Positions 1 to 7,117 of a stretch of DNA of 64,000 nucleotides are shown here, one piece after another (positions within the stretch are counted from its first letter, which is position 1; the number at the start of each line of letters is the position of its first letter). The translations under genes and the position numbers were made by a program. This DNA comes from a bacterium (GTDB lineage Bacteria > SZUA-182 > DTGQ01). The notes beneath the pieces were generated by a model. It saw only the letters and a list, made by a program, of their open reading frames with translations. It was not told the DNA's origin and ran no database searches. The stretch spans positions 1-64,000 of the forward strand of contig JAILZY010000002.1 in assembly GCA_023512255.1 (NCBI GenBank), read 5' to 3'.

Positions 1-1
1 A

Positions 2-604
2 TTCCAGGCTACTGCCCAGTTAGTTAAAGAAGGTTTTAATCACATAACGGAAGATGAGATACCCCTGGTCATCGAAGTGAAAGATCTGGCCTTCCTGCGT
101 GAGCTGGTGGTTAACGTGGCCGAGGAAGTGATGAGGGAAAACGGTGTGAAGTTCCACTACACCGTTGGTACCATGATTGAGGTGCCGCGGGCGGCCCTGC
201 TGGCCGACGAGGTTGCGACAGAGGCCGAATTCTTCTCCTTCGGCACCAACGACCTTACCCAAACCACCCTGGGCTTTTCCAGGGACGACGCCGAGGGCAA
301 GTTTATGCACGCCTACATTGAGAAGAAGATCCTGGCCGACAACCCCTTCGTGGTCCTGGATCGCAAGGGCGTGGGCAAGCTGATGAGGATGGCCGTGGAA
401 TTGGGCCGCAAGACCAACCCGGACCTGCTTATCGGCATCTGCGGGGAGCACGGCGGGGAGCCCAGTTCCATCGAGTTCTGCCATCTCATCGGCCTGGACT
501 TTGTCAGCTGCTCGCCCTTCCGGGTGCCCATCGCCAGGCTTGCCGCAGCCCAGGCCAGGGTAAAAAACGAGCCCGGCGCCAAAGAAGATTACGGTACACT
601 CTAA
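2..604 (+). CDS. ppdK: Pyruvate, phosphate dikinase, C-terminal part (5' end outside window)
   Basis: The frame is open from base 2 to the TAA at 602-604, about 200 residues. It matches the C-terminal PEP/pyruvate-binding TIM barrel of pyruvate phosphate dikinase, which interconverts PEP + AMP + PPi and pyruvate + ATP + Pi in the cytoplasm. Diagnostic segments are GTMIEVPRAAL, SFGTNDLTQTTLGFSRDDAE, the catalytic-cysteine motif ICGEHGGEPSS and the end motif SCSPFRVPIARLAAAQA. The match runs to the natural C-terminus, so only the 5' part is missing. The segment just before IPLV reads ITEDE where family members usually have PEIM, a small local divergence. Codon use is clearly more G+C-rich than in the rest of the window, as in the next gene, and this fits the joint proposed near 1150. 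Confidence 0.93.
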   Translation, partial: FQATAQLVKEGFNHITEDEIPLVIEVKDLAFLRELVVNVAEEVMRENGVKFHYTVGTMIEVPRAALLADEVATEAEFFSFGTNDLTQTTLGFSRDDAEGKFMHAYIEKKILADNPFVVLDRKGVGKLMRMAVELGRKTNPDLLIGICGEHGGEPSSIEFCHLIGLDFVSCSPFRVPIARLAAAQARVKNEPGAKEDYGTL

Positions 605-625
605 TTATCTAATTAGTAACAAAAT

Positions 626-660
626 AGGAGGCCTCAAAGCAGGTCTCCTTTAACTTTTGT
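626..660 (+). terminator. Rho-independent terminator after ppdK
   Basis: A 9-bp stem (626-634 with 641-649, one G-U pair) has a six-base loop and is followed by a T-rich stretch. It lies 22 bases after the ppdK stop. Confidence 0.6.
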
Positions 661-688
661 GTAAAATATATCTTGAGAGGTGATTTTC

Positions 689-1225
689 GTGCGGCAGATG
701 AGGTTGTTTATTGCAATAAATTTTCCGGATAAAGTAAAACAGGTTCTCGGTTCTCTAATTAAAGAACTCAGGGAGCTTCCGTCTGATACTAAATGGGTTG
801 AGGAGGAAAACCTTCACCTTACGGTACAGTTCCTGGGCAACGTACTGGAGGGACAGGTCCCGGATGTAGTTGCCGCTTTAAAACGCTCTGCGGCCGGCGT
901 CTCGCCCTTCAGGCTGGATCTTGGCGGCGTGGGCGTATTTCCTTCTATAGAAAGGCCCAGGGTATTTTGGGCAGGGGTGTCAGGCGAAACCGCCGTTTTA
1001 TCCCGCCTCCACCGGCAGGTGCGGAGGGAAATGGAGCAAATTGGTTTTGAACCGGAAAAGCGCCGGTTTTCTCCCCACCTTACATTGGCCAGGCTCCGGT
1101 CTCACCTGGGTTTTCCGGCGGTAATGGAAAGGGCGGAAGATTTATCCAGGTCTTGGTGGCTGGTGTCGTTACAAGAACTGCCTGCGCTCGCTGAGCTGAC
1201 AGCAAAGCAACACCAGCAACGATGA
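689..1225 (+). pseudogene. thpR: RNA 2',3'-cyclic phosphodiesterase (2'-5' RNA ligase family), 3' end replaced by foreign sequence
   Basis: This is a ThpR/LigT-family 2H phosphoesterase, which opens 2',3'-cyclic phosphates at RNA ends. Both HxT motifs are present: HLT at about residues 43-45 and SPHLTLARL at about 130-132. The start is taken as GTG 689, which has AGAGGTGA upstream; GTG 680 is also open. The family normally continues past the second HxT with a last beta strand. Here similarity stops at about residue 152 (near base 1145-1152) and the frame then runs through sequence that is the antisense of a signal-peptide gene until a chance stop at 1223-1225. The protein is therefore truncated by a joint and not by its own stop. 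Codon use matches ppdK and not the genes downstream. Confidence 0.8.
1140..1160. other. Probable chimeric joint between two genomes or replicons
   Basis: The C-terminal end of thpR (plus) and the body of the signal-peptide gene (minus) are both lost at the same point, with no intergenic space. Base composition and codon use change across it: G+C-rich to the left, A+T-richer and repeat-rich to the right. No insertion-sequence end or target duplication is visible here. An assembly chimera is the simplest reading, and recombination is the alternative. Confidence 0.5.
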
Positions 1226-1271
1226 GCAATAAGAGGCCAAATAAGTAAAGATGCTGTTTTCGAAAATTCAT
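1150..1271 (-). pseudogene. N-terminal fragment of a secreted protein (signal peptide only)
   Basis: Reading leftwards from ATG 1271, behind the ribosome site AAAGGAG, is a typical signal peptide: MNFRKQH, a hydrophobic LYLFGLLLLIVAGVALL core, then SAQRAQA as a probable cleavage site. Only about 40 residues are plausible (to TTPATKTW). Beyond about base 1150 the frame crosses into thpR antisense and is meaningless. The mature protein cannot be identified. A good start site and leader with no body supports a joint at this place. Confidence 0.55.
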
Positions 1272-1327
1272 AGAATTATCTCCTTTCTGATTTTGAATTT
1301 TGATGATTATATGGAATAATTCTCCTA

Positions 1328-1713
1328 GATGTTCAGGGACGGACCACCAACTCTCTTTCTCTTTTAGGCTCCTTTTTTAGGACCATCAGCCTCTTGTAGG
1401 TGAAACAATAGCCCCACCTTCGGAGGCGAAGATGCGCTCAAGGTTCAATGCCTGAGAACCTAAAGTAAAGATAGAGATTTTCGATGCGCTCCTTTTATGG
1501 ATAACTTCAAAACTCCCTTATCTCATCCCCTTATTTTCCTCCCCCGATAAGGAGAAAGAAAATTGGGAGCGCGGCCTAATAATATCTCTTTAGCATAAAA
1601 GCTATCTCTTCACCCAAGATTCTGGCGCCAAACTCCTGATATTCTGGCCCTACTAGAGAAAAAGAGCCGAAGGATTTTTTCCTCACTTACTGGTTTGTCC
1701 GTCCCTGAGCATC
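1328..1713. repeat. 386-bp element bounded by ~22-bp imperfect inverted repeats
   Basis: The left end reads GATGTTCAGGGACGGACCAC. The right end, reverse-complemented, reads GATGCTCAGGGACGGACAAA, so 17 of these 20 positions agree. The interior has no convincing reading frame. This resembles a non-autonomous element or a REP-like pair, and no second copy is seen in the window. The rest of 1272-2798 holds another small element (2046-2172), a perfect hairpin at 2188-2207 and no gene I can support. Confidence 0.45.
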
Positions 1714-2045
1714 GCAGACTTGATGAGGGAAACCAAAGCCTATTTCTTTTTCATCAAGAAGATGGGCGAATTTCATACATTTTTTCGAACGATCTCACCA
1801 CCTCCTTACATTGCATGAGAAAGGAAGACAACACATTAGAGTAACCATGCTCGATGGCAATTGCCGCGGCCATAACTGGCGACTGCTGCGGCCATAGAGA
1901 GCGATTCCGACGACAAAGAGAGGAACTCGCAATGAAAGGGATTCTACTTTTGGGTTGAATATTGCTATCGCTGGTTACGGTATTTTTATGTATTCAAGAT
2001 ACTTACCTAACCCCATTTTTTGCCCTATTGGCGATTAATTGACCA

Positions 2046-2172
2046 TAAGCGCCCAACCATAATGAGTTATAACAAATGAGTTATAACATCCTGGCCAGGA
2101 TAATTATTTTCACTCGTCCATGGTACGCCATTATATTATGTCAAGTTATAAACCTTTATGGTCGGACACTTA
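2046..2172. repeat. MITE-like element, CCGACCATAA family, copy 1
   Basis: This 127-bp unit has 17-bp terminal inverted repeats: TAAGCGCCCAACCATAA on the left, and TAAGTGTCCGACCATAA when the right end is reverse-complemented. It is followed inside by ATGAGTTATAAC and contains ATCCTGG and GTCCATGG blocks shared with the copy at 3969-4077. Confidence 0.6.
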
Positions 2173-2187
2173 TGACAATAGCCTCTC

Positions 2188-2207
2188 ATCCGGGTTTCAA
2201 CCCGGAT
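2188..2207. other. Perfect 9-bp hairpin in non-coding DNA
   Basis: ATCCGGGTT and AACCCGGAT are separated by two bases. There is no T tract and no gene directly upstream, so a terminator role is unproven. Confidence 0.3.
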
Positions 2208-2798
2208 ATCCACAACCCGCCTCCTTACTAATCCCCTGCCTCCTTCTGGTCCATAGTACAGCAACATATATACCAGCCTTGCGCAGATTCAAAGATACCG
2301 AATTTATAGGGATTAATTCGTTGAAAAACAAACAATAATGGTAAGTTTAGAAAAGATACTACAGGTACTGGACAATCGGAAATTTTATGTACAATACCAT
2401 AGAATTTATGGAGCCTCGCTTAATCAGCCAGAGCTTCATTTAAGACGATTCCCGCTGTGTTTGGGCATCGGCCTTACTGATCTGCTCAATCCGCTCTTTG
2501 GTCAACCCGATCATCTTGTTTTTTTAGACCGTTTACTTAAGCCACTTAGATCTTCCCCACATTCACCTTCCTTGAAGTATGGGAATCTTCAAATAAAGAT
2601 GGGAAGCATCTGTAAGCCATTGACTTTGAGGGATTGATAAAGGTATGATGAAACTGTATAAAAAAGACCCAAAATAGGGCTCTTGAGAGCCAACTGTGGA
2701 CTGCATAATTATCGCATAATTACCTTAAAAAGGGTCAGCAGAAGAACTAGAGAAAAAGATTTCGTTAAATCAAGGCATTTTTGGGGGAAGAGAGAAAG

Positions 2799-3602
2799 AT
2801 GAAAAAGATTGGTGTGGTTGGATGTGGAACTATTGGGAAGCAGGTTTGTCTAGCTATTGATCAGGGAAAGATTGCCGCAGAACTTGTGGCTGTAGCTGAT
2901 ATGGACGCGGTCAAGGCCAGAAGGGTGGTTGATGAGCTGACAAGCCCATGTGAGGTCCTACCAATACCGGAGTTAGTTCGTCGGACAGATCTGGTGGTAG
3001 AAGCAGCTAGCCAAAAGGTGGTCCCCACGCTTGTCGAAATGGTGCTGGATCAGGGCAAAGAGGCACTGATCATGAGCGTAGGGGGGCTCTTGCCGTTCAA
3101 CTGGGGTTGGGATCGGCTGGCAGAGTCTGGTGCTCGTCTGTATATTCCCTCAGGAGCGATTGCTGGTCTTGATGCTCTCAAAGCAGCCAATTTGTCGAAA
3201 ATCTATTCGGTAACTCTAACCACTAGAAAGCCTCCTCGCGGCCTCAAAGGGGCTCCCTACTGCCTGGAAAAGGGGATTGATCTTGATACCCTGGATCGAG
3301 AGATGGTCATCTTTGAAGGATCAGCTCAAGAGGCAACATCTGCCTTTCCCCAGAATATCAATGTCGCGGCCACCTTAAGCCTGGCTGGTCTTGGACCTGA
3401 GCGGACCAGAGTGCGGATCATAGCTGATCCCAAGGTTAGTAGCAACATCCATGAGATAGAGATTGCGGCTGAGTCAGGGAAAATTGTTACCCGGACCGAG
3501 AATGTTCCCTCAGCCGTCAATCCCAAAACCAGCTATCTGGCTGTCCTGTCAGCCATCGCTACCATCCAGGGTATCGTAAGCCCGCTCAAGGTAGGAAGCT
3601 AG
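2799..3602 (+). CDS. nadX: L-aspartate dehydrogenase
   Basis: The product (267 aa) matches NadX-type aspartate dehydrogenase, which oxidises L-aspartate to iminoaspartate with NAD(P)+ as the first step toward quinolinate and NAD. The Rossmann motif GVVGCGTIG is at the N-terminus. The central PSGAIAGLDALKAA, the FPQNINVAATLSLAG segment, the histidine in SNIHEIEI and the late NPKTSYLA motif are all characteristic. ATG 2799 is chosen because GGGGAAGAGAG precedes it and the Rossmann strand begins immediately; an in-frame TTG at 2781 is less likely. No nadA or nadC is adjacent, so it stands alone between repeats. Cytosolic. Confidence 0.88.
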   Translation: MKKIGVVGCGTIGKQVCLAIDQGKIAAELVAVADMDAVKARRVVDELTSPCEVLPIPELVRRTDLVVEAASQKVVPTLVEMVLDQGKEALIMSVGGLLPFNWGWDRLAESGARLYIPSGAIAGLDALKAANLSKIYSVTLTTRKPPRGLKGAPYCLEKGIDLDTLDREMVIFEGSAQEATSAFPQNINVAATLSLAGLGPERTRVRIIADPKVSSNIHEIEIAAESGKIVTRTENVPSAVNPKTSYLAVLSAIATIQGIVSPLKVGS

Positions 3603-3607
3603 CAGAT

Positions 3608-3884
3608 GTTCCCCAGGTAAAAAACAATCGCTCTTATATATCAGACACCATAAACCCTCAAGGTATATCAGAACAACCATAAACCCTCGAAGGGGCTTAG
3701 CTCTTATTAGGGTTATGTCTCTCAATGGTAGCTAATAAATAAGAGCGAAAACAATAAAGTGGGAGATACAAGCGAAAAAGCCTCTCTTTCTCCCTGGAAA
3801 GTGGGAAATGAGAAACTCCCTTCTATTGTAATCTGGTCAAAATCGTACTAGGATTGGATATAATTGGGGAACATATAGGAAGCT
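3608..3884 (+). repeat. Dispersed repeat (CCCCAGGTAAAA family), copy 1, interrupted by a mobile element
   Basis: The sequence CCCCAGGTAAAAAACAAT, then GGGAGATACAAGCGAAAAAGC, AATGAGAAACTCCC and ACTAGGATTGGATATAAT, recurs in the same order at 22468-22646. In this copy a 119-bp element and its 8-bp duplication are inserted after AAAACAAT. The family has no reading frame. Confidence 0.7.
3629..3747 (+). mobile_element. 119-bp MITE with 8-bp target duplication, copy A (nested)
   Basis: The terminal inverted repeats are CGCTCTTATATAT on the left and ATAAATAAGAGCG on the right. The flanks are a perfect direct repeat AAAACAAT (3621-3628 and 3748-3755), the signature of transposition with 8-bp staggered cuts. 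It lies inside the dispersed repeat at 3608-3884, whose uninterrupted relative at 22468 serves as the empty site. It has no coding capacity, so it must have been moved by a transposase encoded elsewhere. Confidence 0.85.
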
Positions 3885-3968
3885 AGGGAGGAGAGAGTCT
3901 CCATTAGTGGACTAAAGGCTTAAGGAGGCTTAAGGCGCAAGCCTGCTCTGCAAGGTGGAAGGTGGCAG

Positions 3969-4077
3969 TAAGTGCCCGACCATAATGAGTTATAATATCC
4001 TGGGTGAGATAATCATCACCATTGTCCATAGCCTGGCCATTAATTATGAGTTATAAATATTTATGGTCGGTTGCTTA
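3969..4077. repeat. MITE-like element, CCGACCATAA family, copy 2
   Basis: This 109-bp unit has the ends TAAGTGCCCGACCATAA and, reverse-complemented, TAAGCAACCGACCATAA. The interior is shared with 2046-2172. Confidence 0.6.
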
Positions 4078-4132
4078 TTGGTTGTAGGGCGATTGTATGA
4101 TAAATTGGGTTAAATAATAATATCAATATGCC

Positions 4133-4200
4133 GCCGCAGCTTGTACACTTTATTGCCGCAGCTTGTGCACTTTATTAGCGAAAAGACCGTTTAAGCAGTC
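4133..4200. repeat. Partial copy of the GCGCACTTTATTAGCGAAAA repeat family
   Basis: The 22-base unit starting GCCGCAGCTTGT occurs twice in tandem (4133-4154 and 4155-4176) and leads into TTAGCGAAAAGACCG, the end shared with the fuller copies at 6182, 17675, 22240 and 31877. The opposite inverted end is absent here. Confidence 0.5.
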
Positions 4201-4253
4201 AGATAAACAGTCAGAAACAAAAATCAAAGTTTAGGTTTTAAAGGATCTTTCCG

Positions 4254-5249
4254 ATGAACATTCGGGATGGAGTATTAAATATCAATAAACCCCAAGGGAT
4301 CACCTCTTTTGATGTGGTGGCCAAAGTAAAAAAGGTAACCAGGGTGAAAAAGGTTGGACACGCCGGCACCCTCGATCCTGAGGCTAGCGGTGTTCTCCTC
4401 ATCTGCCTGGGCAAGGCCACCAGGATTGTCCCCTTTTTGATGGACGCCACCAAGGAATATCGGGCAACCCTTCATCTTGGAATCACCACCGATACCCTAG
4501 ACTCAACCGGCAAGATCATGCAGCGAACGGAGAAAATTACCACCACCGAGGAAGAGATCAGGGAGGCTGTCAGCTCTTTCACTGGTGAGATCGAGCAGAT
4601 TCCGCCCATGTTCTCAGCCCTATGGCATCATGGTAGACGGCTGTATGAGCTGGCTAGGGAAGGAGTTGAGGTCGAGCGAAAACCAAGAAAGATTACCATC
4701 CATCGTCTGACTATTCTAAGCTATGATCCGCCCTATCTAACCTTTGAGGTTACCTGCTCCAAGGGGACCTACATTAGGAGTCTTTGCGCTGATATCGGAC
4801 AAAAACTCGGGGTCGGAGGACATATGAGCTGGCTGCAACGGCTCAAGATAGGTGATATGAGCATCGAGCAGGCCATCCCCTTTGAAGTACTCGGTCAGAA
4901 AGGTGCGGCTGAAATCTTGGCGGCCAAAATCACCCCAGCGGACAGAGTGCTAAAATTTCTGCCTGCGGTCCAAATTAGGTCTTGGGCGAAGCGAGCGGCC
5001 CTGCACGGAGTGCCTCTTTCAGACCGCCAGGTGATCCTAGATCACCCTGAGCAGCTCCGCAAAGGGGATCTGGTCAGGGGGTATGATTCAGAGGGCCAAT
5101 TTATTGGCATTTTCGAGACTCTGGTTGATCTGAGTGGACTCAGGCAGCAGCAGCCACAGGCTGAGCCGCCGCAGGATGGACGGCTACAGGCTGAGCCGCC
5201 GCAAACCAGCCAAGAGGAGCTATGGTTTAAGCCGAAGCGGCTACTGTAG
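4254..5249 (+). CDS. truB: tRNA pseudouridine(55) synthase
   Basis: TruB isomerises U55 in the T-loop of most tRNAs. The 331-aa product has the catalytic motif GHAGTLDPEASGVL with the nucleophile Asp at about residue 41. It also has the N-terminal LNINKPQGITSFD, the YRA..HLGITTDTLD segment, the KGTYIRSLCADIGQKLG motif and a C-terminal PUA-like domain (from about residue 245). ATG 4254 follows AAAGGAT at a good distance. The last ~35 residues carry a duplicated QAEPPQ low-complexity tail that is unusual for the family. The common infB-rbfA-truB context is missing. Confidence 0.92.
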   Translation: MNIRDGVLNINKPQGITSFDVVAKVKKVTRVKKVGHAGTLDPEASGVLLICLGKATRIVPFLMDATKEYRATLHLGITTDTLDSTGKIMQRTEKITTTEEEIREAVSSFTGEIEQIPPMFSALWHHGRRLYELAREGVEVERKPRKITIHRLTILSYDPPYLTFEVTCSKGTYIRSLCADIGQKLGVGGHMSWLQRLKIGDMSIEQAIPFEVLGQKGAAEILAAKITPADRVLKFLPAVQIRSWAKRAALHGVPLSDRQVILDHPEQLRKGDLVRGYDSEGQFIGIFETLVDLSGLRQQQPQAEPPQDGRLQAEPPQTSQEELWFKPKRLL

Positions 5250-5383
5250 GCCTTTGGTCTCAGCCTGAAAAGGCCATATGAAAGGGCCATAAATTATAAC
5301 CTTCCCTTATAACTTGGGCATAATAATATTAATAATATTATAAATAATATAATACTATAAATAATAATAGCATATAATTAAGA

Positions 5384-6184
5384 ATGGGAACCCCTATGAC
5401 TACCAGAAAGTTGAAACTGGCTAATATTCAGTTTGGAGTCGTGCCCGGAAAGATTGATCAAAACCGCAGCCTGGCAGAAAGACTGATACGGGCGGCTGCT
5501 GGCTGCGGGGCTAAGATTCTCTGCCTGCCTGAGCTTTTCACCACTGGCCATGACTTCAATCTAATCCGCAGTACGCACGACAAAGAGGCCAAATGCTCTG
5601 AAACCCTTGACTGGCTCGGTGGACTTGCCCGCTCCCTAAACATTTACCTAGCTGCCGGAACCTTGCCGGAAAAAGAGGGGGAGAAATTTTACAATACCAC
5701 CTTTTTCTTCAGCAGTGAGGGAGAGCTTTTAGGGAAGTATCGTAAGGTGCACCTTTTCCCCCAGATGGGTGAGGATAGCTTTTTTACCCCTGGCCAGGGC
5801 TATCCGCTCTTTCATACTCCTTTAGCCAGGATAGGGATTGCTGTCTGCTATGATCTTCGCTTCCCTGGCCAGTTTGCCGATCTTGCTGCTCAAGGGGCAG
5901 AGATTATCCTGGTTCCAGCCCGCTTTCCTCATCCGCGGCTTGATCACTGGCGGATTCTCATTCGGGCCAGGGCGATAGAAAATTACCTGTTTGTAGCTGG
6001 ATGTAACGCTAGCGGCACCTTCGATCATACCCTATTCTGCGGCCACTCCTGCATCATCTCTCCTTGGGGTGAGACCGTGGCCGAGGCAGGAGAGCGGGAA
6101 GATGTGCTTGTGGCCGAAATCGACCTTGATCTGGTTGAGGAAAGCCGCTCTTTCTTCCGGCAGCCTGCGGGAAGTAAGGCTTAG
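5384..6184 (+). CDS. Carbon-nitrogen hydrolase (nitrilase/omega-amidase superfamily)
   Basis: The 266-aa protein has the nitrilase-superfamily catalytic triad in order: Glu50 in CLPELF, Lys121 in YRKVHLF and Cys155 in VCYDLRFP. The family cleaves amides or nitriles of small carbon-nitrogen compounds in the cytoplasm. The motifs resemble branches that include omega-amidases and N-carbamoyl hydrolases, but the substrate cannot be set from sequence. The C-terminus stops at FFRQPAGSKA, shorter than relatives that continue with a conserved R-x-x-L-Y tail. ATG 5396 (MTTRKLK) is an alternative start with a weak GGGA upstream. An extremely A+T-rich tract at 5316-5380 precedes the gene and may hold its promoter. 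Confidence 0.82.
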   Translation: MGTPMTTRKLKLANIQFGVVPGKIDQNRSLAERLIRAAAGCGAKILCLPELFTTGHDFNLIRSTHDKEAKCSETLDWLGGLARSLNIYLAAGTLPEKEGEKFYNTTFFFSSEGELLGKYRKVHLFPQMGEDSFFTPGQGYPLFHTPLARIGIAVCYDLRFPGQFADLAAQGAEIILVPARFPHPRLDHWRILIRARAIENYLFVAGCNASGTFDHTLFCGHSCIISPWGETVAEAGEREDVLVAEIDLDLVEESRSFFRQPAGSKA

Positions 6185-6316
6185 GGGCTTTTGTAAGTGC
6201 GTAACACAAGGTAGGGATTGGTTTTAAACCTCCCCCTACGTCTAGGTTCGGCCCTTATGCCGCGGCAGCTTGCACACTTTATTCTTGCGCACTTTATTAG
6301 CGAAAAGACCGCTTAG
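6182..6316. repeat. GCGCACTTTATTAGCGAAAA family, full copy
   Basis: The left end reads GGCTTTTGTAAGTGCGTAACACAAG (shown here in two blocks: GGCTTTTGTAAGTGCG and TAACACAAG). The right end reads GCGCACTTTATTAGCGAAAA then GACCGCTTAGGGG. The two ends are imperfect inverted repeats. Inside, GTAGGG and CCCTAC (6211-6239) form a hairpin that could also terminate the amidase transcript. The rest of 6185-6500 holds the promoter described next. Confidence 0.55.
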
Positions 6317-6373
6317 GGGATGATTTAGATTAGGGGATGATTACTAATTAGGCTAGAAAAAACAATAAAAATC

Positions 6374-6401
6374 TTGACAAGCCAAAATAAGTTGTTATAA
6401 G
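6374..6401 (+). promoter_or_regulatory. Sigma-70-type promoter for the HU/IHF gene
   Basis: A consensus -35 TTGACA (6374-6379) is followed after 16 bases by TATAAG (6396-6401), about 100 bases before the start codon. Confidence 0.6.
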
Positions 6402-6500
6402 TTATAATAGTTTTCTGTCAGTAGGTTTTTATTTTTTATATCTCTAATAAAATATCTCTCTATTATTCAAATTCTACGCCCTCAAGGAGGAAACACCCGG

Positions 6501-6773
6501 ATGACCAAAGAAGATATTATTAAAAATGTCTGGGCTGAGCTCAATATCAGTAATAAGCAAGCGAGAGATGCGGTTGAGGCTGTCTTTAATACCTTGAAAA
6601 ACGTTCTGGCCAAAGGAGACCAGGTTGAAATCCGCGGATTTGGTAAGTTCATCATCCGGGAGAAAAATACCCGAATCGGAAGAAATCCCCGGACAGGTGA
6701 AGAAGCGAAAATCACCGCCCGAAGGGTAGTTACCTTCAAGCCGTCGAAAATTTTCAGAAATACGGTTAATTAA
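6501..6773 (+). CDS. HU/IHF-family DNA-binding protein
   Basis: This 90-residue nucleoid protein binds and bends DNA as a dimer. It has the family pattern of two N-terminal helices (residues 1-40), then GFGKFIIREKNTRIGRNPRTG, the beta-arm with the intercalating proline in RNPRTGE, and VVTFKPSKIFR at the end. The last segment and RRVVTF lean toward the IHF-alpha side of the family, but HU cannot be excluded. A strong AAGGAGG lies 11 bases before ATG 6501. It is monocistronic, with its own promoter. Such proteins assist IHF-dependent sigma-54 promoters, which is of note because three -24/-12 motifs occur in this window. Confidence 0.9.
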   Translation: MTKEDIIKNVWAELNISNKQARDAVEAVFNTLKNVLAKGDQVEIRGFGKFIIREKNTRIGRNPRTGEEAKITARRVVTFKPSKIFRNTVN

Positions 6774-7117
6774 CCCTCAATATGTGGTAAAATTAACAGT
6801 ATTTGAAGCTTGTCTGAAAAAGGGAAAAGTGCAAAAATAAGGTTCCCTTCTTCCGGCATTCCAAGCCAGATGCGCTGATCCGGTCAAAAAAGAGGGATGT
6901 CCGCTGTGGGTCTCAAAGGGGGTAGTTTTATCCTAAAAAAGATATGATTTATCCCTTGAGATAACTTGCTCAAGGCAGACTCATTTGCAAGATATTCATA
7001 CCCTCTTTCTATACTAATTAGTATACGCGGATACTATATGCGGACATTGTATATATTATATTTCTATTTATATATAATTGTATATATTATATATATTTGC
7101 ATATATACGGAAGTGAG
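6774..7117. other. Non-coding spacer, extremely A+T-rich at its right end
   Basis: There is no reading frame, RNA gene or known element. Bases 7060-7110 are nearly pure A and T with repeated ATATATT units just ahead of the metalloprotease gene. They are likely to melt or bend easily and to contain its promoter. Confidence 0.4.

Noticed and set aside
2120-2637. Two adjacent open frames in the spacer before nadX
   Set aside because: They overlap the 2046-2172 repeat, have no ribosome sites, no recognisable domain and biased composition. They are chance frames, or at most remnants.
6950-7000. Sigma-54-like motif upstream of the metalloprotease gene
   Set aside because: GG and GC are 11 bases apart instead of ten, and the -24 box is poor.
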